Shown one piece after another: positions 1 to 6,248 of a stretch of 64,000 nt of DNA (its first letter is position 1; every line of letters starts with the position of its first letter). Source of the stretch: Aliidiomarina haloalkalitolerans (GTDB taxonomy: Bacteria; Pseudomonadota; Gammaproteobacteria; Enterobacterales; Alteromonadaceae); NCBI RefSeq assembly GCF_003987315.1, contig NZ_PIPI01000003.1, positions 1 through 64,000 on the forward strand, written 5' to 3'. The notes beneath the pieces are model-generated. The model made no database searches. It saw only the letters and a program-made list of their open reading frames with translations, and was not told the DNA's origin. The translations under genes were made by a program, and so were the position numbers.

Positions 1-699
1 TACTTGCCACGCACGAAATACTGTGCCGTGACAACACCAAAGTAAAGCGACTAACTCGCCAGGCAAAGCTGCGCTTCGATGCTCGCCCGAGCGGTATCGA
101 TTACCGCAGCGGCCGTGGGCTCAAGAAAGAAAAAGTAGCAACGCTATTGAGCGGACAATACCTGCACTACAACCAGAATATTATCATTACTGGGGCAACG
201 GGCTGTGGTAAAACCCACCTAGCTTGTGCGCTGGCCACGCAGGCCTGTGAGCAACATCACAGTGCCCGTTATTACCGACTCGGAGAGCTGTTGGATGAGT
301 TACACGTTGGACATGCTGACGGCTCTTACCGACAGCAGTTGAATACCTTAGCGAAGCGTAAACTCCTTGTCATTGATGACTGGGGCATGGAGAAGTTAAG
401 TGCGCGTCAGGCGAACAACCTGCTTGATGTGATGGAAATACGCTACCAACAGTCCAGCACTATCATCGCCAGTCAAATCCCCACCAGCGAGTGGTACAAA
501 CTGATCCCCAGTCCAACCATTGCCGACGCCTTACTTGACCGCTTATTGCACAACAGTCACCGAATCGAACTGACAGGAGAATCAATGAGAAAACTAGACC
601 AATCCGATCGCTTAGCGTAAAAAGGGGGTTATGAAAAAGAACGGCTAACAGGTGATCGGATAACTCCGGAATCGCTGTTCGGAATCACCGAAATACGCA
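1..699 (+). mobile_element. Right portion of an IS21-family insertion sequence
   Basis: IstB is followed by about 80 non-coding bases that finish with CTGTTCGGAATCACCG and AATACGCA. This resembles the terminal repeats of IS21-family elements, which end in CA. I place the right end near 699, but this is an estimate, because the left inverted repeat and the target duplication are outside the window. Confidence 0.6.
3..620 (+). CDS. istB: IS21-family helper ATPase IstB, 5' end outside window
   Basis: The frame is open from the left edge to the TAA at 618-620, so the gene begins outside the window. IstB is the AAA+ ATPase that loads and activates the IstA transposase on target DNA. Visible motifs are the Walker A GATGCGKT about 55 residues from the left edge, the Walker B stretch LLVIDDWGM, and the sensor-like region TIIASQIPTSEWY. 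The C-terminal part DALLDRLLHNSHRIEL is typical of IstB. The upstream IstA gene must lie to the left of the window. The visible part seems intact. Confidence 0.93.
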   Translation, partial: LATHEILCRDNTKVKRLTRQAKLRFDARPSGIDYRSGRGLKKEKVATLLSGQYLHYNQNIIITGATGCGKTHLACALATQACEQHHSARYYRLGELLDELHVGHADGSYRQQLNTLAKRKLLVIDDWGMEKLSARQANNLLDVMEIRYQQSSTIIASQIPTSEWYKLIPSPTIADALLDRLLHNSHRIELTGESMRKLDQSDRLA

Positions 700-789
700 C
701 TGAGTAGAACCCTCAAAACTTTCAACAATCTTATACCTAGCTGACCTAGCAGCGCCATCAACTGTTTTACGCGCATAAAAATGTAAAAT

Positions 790-819
790 TATACACTTTT
801 CTGCGCGTAAAAGTGTATA
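790..819. promoter_or_regulatory. Inverted repeat upstream of the AAA ATPase
   Basis: The arms TATACACTTTT (790-800) and AAAAGTGTATA (809-819) form a perfect 11-bp inverted repeat with an 8-base spacer. It lies about 50 bases before the ATPase start at 869, in an AT-rich promoter-like stretch. A further GCGCATAAAA direct-repeat half occurs just to the left. It could be an operator; the protein that binds it is unknown. Confidence 0.45.
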
Positions 820-868
820 GTGAGCTGTACTATAGGCCGTTAACAATCTTAATGGGCGGGAAATAACA

Positions 869-2191
869 ATGCACCGCAACTTACTCAACGCCTTAATGGC
901 ATGGAAAAATCAACCTGTACGCAAGCCATTATTGATCGATGGCGCAAGGCAAACGGGTAAAACGTATCTGCTGCAAGAGTTGTTTGGTAGCGCATTTACT
1001 AACGTTCTTCGTATCGATTTTCTTGAAAATCCCGCCTACAAAGAAGCATTCGATGGGTCGCTGTCACCTGACGATCTACTCATGAACATTGAGCTGTTAA
1101 CCAACCAAGTGTTCAACCCCGAAACTGATCTACTGATACTAGATGAAATTGGTGAATGTGAGCGTGCTGTTACCTCATTAAAGTATTTCGCTGAAAAAGC
1201 TCCCTCCTATTTTGTTGCAGCTAGCGGCTCAAATATTGGTTTGCTCAACACCTTCCCTGTGGGGAGAGTTGAACAATACAATTTACGACCACTGACCTTC
1301 CAAGAATTTATTTACGCTTCCAACGAGCGAGCACTGATCAAAGCATTTGATAGTCAAGCAAGCACACCGGCGGTGCACACTAAATTGATGGATAAACTAA
1401 CAGACTACTTTTTTACCGGCGGTATGCCGGAAGCCGTTTCTGCTTGGTATCGGTTTAAGGATTCAAGCATTCTAGAGCGTGTAGAAAAGGTTACTAAAAT
1501 TCATGCCGATTTAATTGAAGGATATCGCCGCGATTTTGGTAAATACGCGGGCAAAGTTGATGCAACACTGATTGAGTCGGTTTTTAATAGTATTCCAGCG
1601 CAGCTATCACTGGTGAGCGATGATTCGGTTAAACGCTTTAAATTTAAACATGTGCATAAGCGTAAATCTCGTTATAGCGATTATGGAACCGCGATCCATT
1701 GGCTGAGCTGCTGCCGTTTAGCGTTGCCAAACTATCCTGTTGAAGGATTGCCGAAAGCTCCGCTGGCGGCCTATAAAAAAGAAAATATGGTTAAACTTTT
1801 TCTGTTTGATGTGGGGTTGCTTAATCATATGCTAGGTAGCAGTTATAAAGAGATTAAGGCACAACGCTATGAATACAAAGGCTATGTTGCAGAAAACTTT
1901 GTGCAGCAAGAACTTACTGCTATTGGTCTTCATCCAAGCTACTCATGGCATGACGCACGCGCTGAAATTGAATTTATTTTAGCAACCGATGAAGGCGATA
2001 TTATCCCTGTCGAAGTTAAAAGTGGTAAGCGTACAAAAGCAAAATCGTTGGCATCCTACGTTGAAAAATGTACTCCAAGTAAAACCTTTAAGTTAACGGG
2101 CACACAAGGCTCATCCACATTAGAGCAAACCAATATCGTGATGCCTTTGTATTTCACGCAGTATTTACCACAAACAGTGGTTCAGGGATAA
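869..2191 (+). CDS. AAA+ ATPase with DUF4143 domain
   Basis: This 440-residue protein has the layout of the common AAA_14/DUF4143 ATPases. Walker A is GARQTGKT at residues 25-32, Walker B is LLILDEIGE near 90, and the C-terminal half matches DUF4143, with a PD-(D/E)XK-like stretch AEIEFILATDEGDIIPVEVKSG near residue 370. The exact cellular role of the family is not established. The ATG at 869 is preceded by GGCGGGA. It stands alone between an IS21 end and a hipBA module, with a perfect inverted repeat upstream, so it probably belongs to the mobile accessory content. Confidence 0.85.
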   Translation: MHRNLLNALMAWKNQPVRKPLLIDGARQTGKTYLLQELFGSAFTNVLRIDFLENPAYKEAFDGSLSPDDLLMNIELLTNQVFNPETDLLILDEIGECERAVTSLKYFAEKAPSYFVAASGSNIGLLNTFPVGRVEQYNLRPLTFQEFIYASNERALIKAFDSQASTPAVHTKLMDKLTDYFFTGGMPEAVSAWYRFKDSSILERVEKVTKIHADLIEGYRRDFGKYAGKVDATLIESVFNSIPAQLSLVSDDSVKRFKFKHVHKRKSRYSDYGTAIHWLSCCRLALPNYPVEGLPKAPLAAYKKENMVKLFLFDVGLLNHMLGSSYKEIKAQRYEYKGYVAENFVQQELTAIGLHPSYSWHDARAEIEFILATDEGDIIPVEVKSGKRTKAKSLASYVEKCTPSKTFKLTGTQGSSTLEQTNIVMPLYFTQYLPQTVVQG

Positions 2192-2233
2192 CTTGCTTCA
2201 AAATTAGGGATAGAAGCGGTTCTGGTTCCGACA

Positions 2234-3556
2234 TCAAAGCGCTTCTCGCCGTACCTGTTCAAACAAATCTGCTGCTTCCAGCAAGGACTCTGCGCCATTC
2301 AGAACGAGTTTTTCTAGCGCTTTTACATGCGCAACTTGCTCTTCATTTAAATTCTCCTCAGAAAAATCTAGTTTTTCAGCACGAGAAATAACAAGCTGGC
2401 AAAGGCGTTTAATGCGTCGCTGCAGATAGCTCGCATCAACCGATACGTCCTGCGCAAGTGAGAGTAAATCGTACCCAGTAATGTGGGTGATATCGAAATT
2501 ATCGCCAATGGCCATCGCCAGGTTGGTGTCTAGTTTTGGTTCTTGCTGAGCTTCGTATACAACGCTTACCAAATCATAAAATGGGGCAAGCGTAATTCCT
2601 TCTCGTTTACCTATATAGAAGCTAATGTTTTTGCCATGAGCGTCGCTGTTCCCAATGATTAAATTAAATATTACCCAATCAATCATGTGTTGGCGGCTTT
2701 GTATGGGCACTGATGTGCTTTTAGCAAACTGGAATAGCTTGGGTAAGCTCACACCATCACGAATATGTTGCACATCGCGGCTACTGCCAAAGTTTTGCTC
2801 GTACTTATTTTCTGGGGGCATGTCGAGTGCTTGGCAGCCATCAATAATATGTCGCTTTTGTACACCGTTTGGCTTGGTTTTTCTATCGAAACGCTCAACG
2901 AGAAGTGCGGTGAACTCATCAAACTTTCGCAAGCTCACGGGCGCTGCAGGCAGCTCTACGGCATTAGCAAGGCGCATACAGAAGAGCTCATTGACAACAA
3001 TCGATGGGTATTTGGCGGATGCAAACTTAAGGATATGGGTACTCGCGTAAACGCCACTAGCGAGGAACATCTCGTCTTGGTCATTGATAAATACATTCAG
3101 TTTATTCTGAACCCCGGCAAGTGAAAGACGGTACTTACCATCCCAGTAGGTCATGTCTTTCTGGTTGCGTAAGCGATCCGCAAGTTCATCGTGAGTGACA
3201 TGTCGAAGATCTGGCACTCCTTCGTTTCTAACGTTTGGCGAAAACGTAAGCATCCCTGCTGTATCATTCCCAATTGCTTGCAAAATCGCGTAGATATTAG
3301 TTCTCGAGAGGTTCTCTGTTTCTAAAAGACGATCAAACGCACTCCCTTCAGGAAATAGGTTACGAATATAACGCACCACGGATTGCGGTGAGAATTCGCC
3401 TGAAAAAGAGATATGTGGGGAAATGGGGTAGCCCGTCCGCACCCAAGTTTCGGTATAGTGAAATTCACAGAGTTGTGGTTGTGGAAACGTCAGTGTCCCA
3501 ACTGGGTGCTGTTGCGCGTAAATCGTGATCTGTGGTGCTGTTTCAGAGCCAGTCAT
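2234..3556 (-). CDS. hipA: HipA-type serine/threonine kinase toxin (locus 1)
   Basis: HipA kinases of type II toxin-antitoxin modules phosphorylate translation targets such as aminoacyl-tRNA synthetases. This protein of about 440 residues has the N-terminal HipA domain, the nucleotide-binding SLAGVQNK loop region, and the catalytic/metal segment NSDAHGKN near residue 303 followed by LAPFYD. I chose the ATG at 3556. A GTG nine bases upstream is possible but sits too close to the AGGT ribosome site. The start overlaps the end of hipB by 14 bases, the usual coupled order. All key motifs are present, so it is probably functional. Confidence 0.92.
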   Translation of the reverse strand: MTGSETAPQITIYAQQHPVGTLTFPQPQLCEFHYTETWVRTGYPISPHISFSGEFSPQSVVRYIRNLFPEGSAFDRLLETENLSRTNIYAILQAIGNDTAGMLTFSPNVRNEGVPDLRHVTHDELADRLRNQKDMTYWDGKYRLSLAGVQNKLNVFINDQDEMFLASGVYASTHILKFASAKYPSIVVNELFCMRLANAVELPAAPVSLRKFDEFTALLVERFDRKTKPNGVQKRHIIDGCQALDMPPENKYEQNFGSSRDVQHIRDGVSLPKLFQFAKSTSVPIQSRQHMIDWVIFNLIIGNSDAHGKNISFYIGKREGITLAPFYDLVSVVYEAQQEPKLDTNLAMAIGDNFDITHITGYDLLSLAQDVSVDASYLQRRIKRLCQLVISRAEKLDFSEENLNEEQVAHVKALEKLVLNGAESLLEAADLFEQVRREAL

Positions 3557-3842
3557 CGCTTGCACTACCTATATCAGAATCTGTTTCTGTGAATGCTGGA
3601 GCGTTCACGCGTAGTGAAATACCAAATGCTGTGAGCACTTTGAACAGCGTTTCAACTTTCACGTTTTCAGAGCCTAGTTCAATATTGTTGTAGGCTTGCT
3701 TGGATATTCCACAGAGCGCTGCTGCGTCCTCCAAGGTCAGCTTCAAACTAGTTCTTCGGTGACGAATAACAGCACCTAGCAGAGCCATATCTGCCGGTTG
3801 GGAAAGATCAGGTTGAGGAGTAACAACAACACGACGCGCCAT
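3543..3842 (-). CDS. hipB: HipB-type HTH antitoxin (locus 1)
   Basis: A 99-residue XRE/Cro helix-turn-helix protein; the HTH lies around residues 25-75 (LTLEDAAALCGISKQAYNNIELG). HipB proteins bind operator DNA, repress their own operon and neutralise HipA. The gene precedes hipA and overlaps it, and AAATCC/GGATTT sites lie just upstream, resembling the TATCC...GGATA operators known for E. coli HipB. The C-terminal tail is acidic and probably disordered. Confidence 0.9.
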   Translation of the reverse strand: MARRVVVTPQPDLSQPADMALLGAVIRHRRTSLKLTLEDAAALCGISKQAYNNIELGSENVKVETLFKVLTAFGISLRVNAPAFTETDSDIGSASDDWL

Positions 3843-3942
3843 AGTTAAATCCTATTAAAGAGTGATTTAATTAATTCTAGCCTACTATTTCAATAAAATC
3901 ACTGCCTAGAAGGATTTTTAGTAAACGGCGGGGATAAACGCA

Positions 3943-3968
3943 ATAAATCCTTTTTTGTTAGGATTTAT
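3943..3968. promoter_or_regulatory. HipB-like operator palindrome
   Basis: ATAAATCC (3943-3950) and GGATTTAT (3961-3968) form a perfect inverted repeat with a 10-base spacer. Extra half sites occur at 3846-3852 (TAAATCC) and near 3911 (AGGATTT), so the region between 3843 and 3968 seems to hold several copies of the same half site. E. coli HipB binds TATCC-N8-GGATA, so similar autoregulation is a fair inference. Confidence 0.55.
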
Positions 3969-4001
3969 TTTTCAGGAGTTAGCTTATGCACTTTAAAGCC
4001 T

Positions 4002-4291
4002 TCAACTGCCCTGAAAAAGCACTGCATTTTCCTGCTTGCGCTGATTCAGTGTTTTACTAATCACAGATACTGTTGTTTTACGGATTCCTTGTTGCTGGGC
4101 AAGATAAGTAAATTGGCTGATGGCTTCAGCAACTTCTGCAATAACTTGCCTTGCATCATTCCAACTTCCATAGCCAGCACTGGCCGCTAGTTTTTGCATC
4201 ACCTTCATTGGCGGCGCCTTGCCATACCCACCTGCTCACCCGAGCTTAACGTGCGGGTCACGGTGAGTTTCTGAATAGGTTTAAACTTCAT
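4002..4291 (-). pseudogene. hipA: hipA (locus 2) with large internal deletion
   Basis: Reading on the minus strand from the ATG at 4291 gives a HipA N-terminus (MKFKPIQKLTVTRTLSSGEQ...) that reaches a stop at 4205 after 28 codons. Overlapping it in another frame from 4208 is a 68-residue piece (MQKLAASAGYGSWNDARQVI...) typical of the C-terminal end of this HipA subgroup. Roughly 330 residues, including the whole kinase core, are missing. The start overlaps the stop of hipB2 by 11 bases, as in intact modules. The kinase is therefore dead, while its antitoxin gene is still open. Confidence 0.72.
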
Positions 4292-4604
4292 CTTTTAGCA
4301 CCTCATCAATACTCGAGGGCATAGCAGCGCGTTCTTTGTTAGGTTGAGTAAGCTGATAAAGCCTATCCAATGAGTCGAGGGTCTGCCAAAGCAAGAGCAG
4401 TTGGCGGAACGAAATTTGCCCTGTTAACTCAAACTTCTTAATGGTAGCCGTAGGTACACAGCTTCGCTCTGCCAATGCCGCTCGTGACAGTTTTGCGCGT
4501 TCGCGTAACTCACGCAAATAACCGGCATAGGCTTGGCTTACATCGGTATCATCAAGTAAGGTTAAATTCATTCGCAATAACTCATTGGATACAATGGTAT
4601 CCAT
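4281..4604 (-). CDS. HipB-like HTH antitoxin (locus 2), orphaned
   Basis: A 107-residue XRE-type regulator with the HTH at about residues 27-75 (LRELRERAKLSRAALAERSCVPTATIKKFE). It sits directly upstream of, and overlaps, a deleted hipA, so it was the antitoxin/repressor of that module. The frame is intact and the upstream region has TGGATACAATA/TATAATGGATAC repeats that may be its operator. Its present job may be to repress its own promoter or to cross-talk with other Hip systems. Confidence 0.75.
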   Translation of the reverse strand: MDTIVSNELLRMNLTLLDDTDVSQAYAGYLRELRERAKLSRAALAERSCVPTATIKKFELTGQISFRQLLLLWQTLDSLDRLYQLTQPNKERAAMPSSIDEVLKDEV

Positions 4605-4632
4605 TATAGCTCTAAAAGACCTATATTGGCTA

Positions 4633-4727
4633 TTATTGTATCCATTTAATATGTGCGCGTGCGGCTTCCAGCAAGGCCACTACACCATTCAGAACGAACT
4701 TCGTATAGATTTCATTCGTTAAAAACA
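4633..4727 (-). pseudogene. Remnant of the 3' end of a hipA gene
   Basis: On the minus strand this stretch reads KFVLNGVVALLEAARAH, closely matching LVLNGAESLLEAADLF at the end of the intact HipA at 2234-3556. The DNA shares the blocks GCTTCCAGCAAGG and CCATTCAGAACGA with that gene. It ends at a TAA at 4633-4635, just before the promoter of hipB2. It is therefore a leftover tail of another hipA copy, not a coding gene. Confidence 0.6.
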
Positions 4728-4747
4728 TTGTCGGGTATGCCCGACAA
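4728..4747. promoter_or_regulatory. Short perfect hairpin TTGTCGGG/CCCGACAA
   Basis: Eight-base arms with a TATG loop. It lies between the hipA tail remnant and the Fic gene. It has no T-run, so it is more likely a protein-binding site or a scar than a terminator. Confidence 0.35.
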
Positions 4748-4776
4748 CGCCGAAAATTTGCCGCTTAATTGCACAA

Positions 4777-4854
4777 TGAGCCAATACGATCTATTATTTG
4801 GCTCATATAGTGAGCCGAATAAGGGCGGTTTTCGGCTCAAGAACGGCTCACTAT
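4777..4854. promoter_or_regulatory. Cluster of GGCTCA/TGAGCC inverted repeats before fic
   Basis: Within 78 bases there are five TGAGCC/GGCTCA half sites. They make nested pairs: TGAGCCGAA (4811-4819) with TTCGGCTCA (4831-4839), ATAGTGAGCC (4807-4816) with GGCTCACTAT (4845-4854), and TGAGCCAATA (4777-4786) with TATTTGGCTCA (4795-4805). The cluster ends 33 bases before the Fic start codon. The Fic protein has a C-terminal winged helix, so self-regulation is a reasonable guess. Confidence 0.55.
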
Positions 4855-4887
4855 TGGCTAATCATTGGTAAATCGAGCGGAACAACA

Positions 4888-6009
4888 ATGGCAGACTTTG
4901 AAGCACAATCGCAACAATGGCTTTGGCAACACCCTAAGTGGCCAGCGTTTGAGTGGCAGGATTCTCGGCTCCAGCCGTTGCTTCGTCGTGCCTATGATCA
5001 CCTTGGTCAGCTTAAGGGACGCATGGCATCGGTTGCAGGCTTCGAAGAGTTTACGCTGGACGCGTTGCTAGCCAATATTGTCGCCTCGTCTGCAATTGAG
5101 GGCGAAAAAGTAGATGTGTATGGTGTTCGCTCTTCACTTGCACGACAGCTGGGGATTGATGATCAGAATCCTGTCAGCGTCTCTCAGCAAAGCGAAGGTT
5201 TGGCGAACTTAATGCGTGATGCCGTTACCTCTTGGCAGCAACCATTGTCACGGGAAACCTTGTTGCAATGGCATTTGTGGTTGTCTCAAGGCTCAGAGTC
5301 ATTAATGCAAAAAGTGCAACCAGGTGAACTGCGCGGTAGTACAACCATGCAAATCGTTTCAGGCCCCCTGCATCGACCCAAAGTGCATTTTGAAGCGCCA
5401 TCGAAATCCGTGCTAGAACATGAATTAAAGCGTTTCGTAGATTGGTTTAACGACTCAGCAACAACCGACCTAGATCCTCTTCTTCGCGCCGGCATCACGC
5501 ATCTTTGGTTTGTGACAATTCACCCATTCGAAGACGGTAACGGGCGAATAACTCGTGCTCTCACAGACCGTGCCCTGGCACAGGCCGACCAGAACAGCAT
5601 TCGATTGTTTGCTATGTCCGAGGCGATTCTTGCGCATCGAAACGCCTATTACGATGTGCTTGAGCACGCGCAAAAGCACGGTATTGATATCACCGATTGG
5701 CTCGTTTGGTTCGTTAAGACACTCACTCTCTCGGTCGAGGGCGCGTTGGCGAAGGTCGACAGAACCATGTTCAAAACCAAGTTCTGGGCAAAGCACGCCG
5801 ACAAAGTGTTGTTAGAGCCACAGCGTAAAGTGCTCAATCGTTTGTTAGATGGTGATTTCGAACACGGTATCAACGCGACCCAATATCTGCGCGTCGCCAA
5901 AGTAAGCAAAGCGACCGCTACCCGACATTTGAGTGATATGGTTGAACAAGGAGTTCTGGAAAAACTTCCCGGCGGAGGCCGGAGTACGCGGTATAGGGTT
6001 GCTGATTAA
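4888..6009 (+). CDS. Fic-family adenylyltransferase (DUF4172-Fic-winged HTH)
   Basis: Fic enzymes transfer AMP from ATP to a hydroxyl of a target protein. From the ATG at 4888 the protein has 373 residues: a DUF4172 N-terminus (WLWQHPKWPAFEW at 11-23), the inhibitory-helix motif SSAIEG at 67-72, the catalytic motif HPFEDGNGR at 212-220, and a C-terminal winged helix (KVSKATATRHLSDMVEQGVLEK). The S-x-x-x-E-G helix before the core marks class II auto-inhibited Fic proteins. Longer in-frame starts back to 4798 run through the repeat cluster and are unlikely. Such solitary Fic genes act as self-contained toxin-like regulators. Confidence 0.88.
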   Translation: MADFEAQSQQWLWQHPKWPAFEWQDSRLQPLLRRAYDHLGQLKGRMASVAGFEEFTLDALLANIVASSAIEGEKVDVYGVRSSLARQLGIDDQNPVSVSQQSEGLANLMRDAVTSWQQPLSRETLLQWHLWLSQGSESLMQKVQPGELRGSTTMQIVSGPLHRPKVHFEAPSKSVLEHELKRFVDWFNDSATTDLDPLLRAGITHLWFVTIHPFEDGNGRITRALTDRALAQADQNSIRLFAMSEAILAHRNAYYDVLEHAQKHGIDITDWLVWFVKTLTLSVEGALAKVDRTMFKTKFWAKHADKVLLEPQRKVLNRLLDGDFEHGINATQYLRVAKVSKATATRHLSDMVEQGVLEKLPGGGRSTRYRVAD

Positions 6010-6219
6010 AATTTGCCCAATCCGCTGTAATCTTGTAATGTCAGTTAAACAACGCGTAGTGATGGATGTACAGCGCAGTATTACAGCAAAACGAGCACGC
6101 TCAGTTTGTTTTCTCAGGGAAAGAGCCTCCTCCGCTAGAAATCTTCGCTAAATCATTCGCCTGCTGCCATAAATACTTCAGTGAAGCATTGAGAAAGTGT
6201 GCTTGCGCTGTATACAAAT

Positions 6220-6226
6220 GTTATGC
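6220..6226 (+). other. Possible left border of the integron cassette array
   Basis: GTTATGC here equals the R' core seen at the end of attC1 (9062-9068), and it sits 23 bases before the first cassette gene. The sequence to the left has an imperfect inverted repeat (GTACAGCGCA near 6067, TGCGCTGTATAC near 6204) but no clear R'' core, so this may be a decayed attC or attI. Confidence 0.3.
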
Positions 6227-6248
6227 GAAAAGAACAGGAACGGTATAG

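Noticed and set aside
685-888. Minus-strand ORF across the ATPase promoter
   Set aside because: It runs through the IS end and the inverted repeat, has no ribosome site and an odd composition.
4653-4871. 72-codon ORF ahead of fic
   Set aside because: It crosses the hipA tail remnant and the operator cluster, so it is a chance open frame.
6066-6248. 60-codon ORF before the first cassette and a possible attC at 6040-6226
   Set aside because: The peptide is unconvincing. The inverted repeat lacks a proper R'' core, so I kept only the GTTATGC border as a weak feature.
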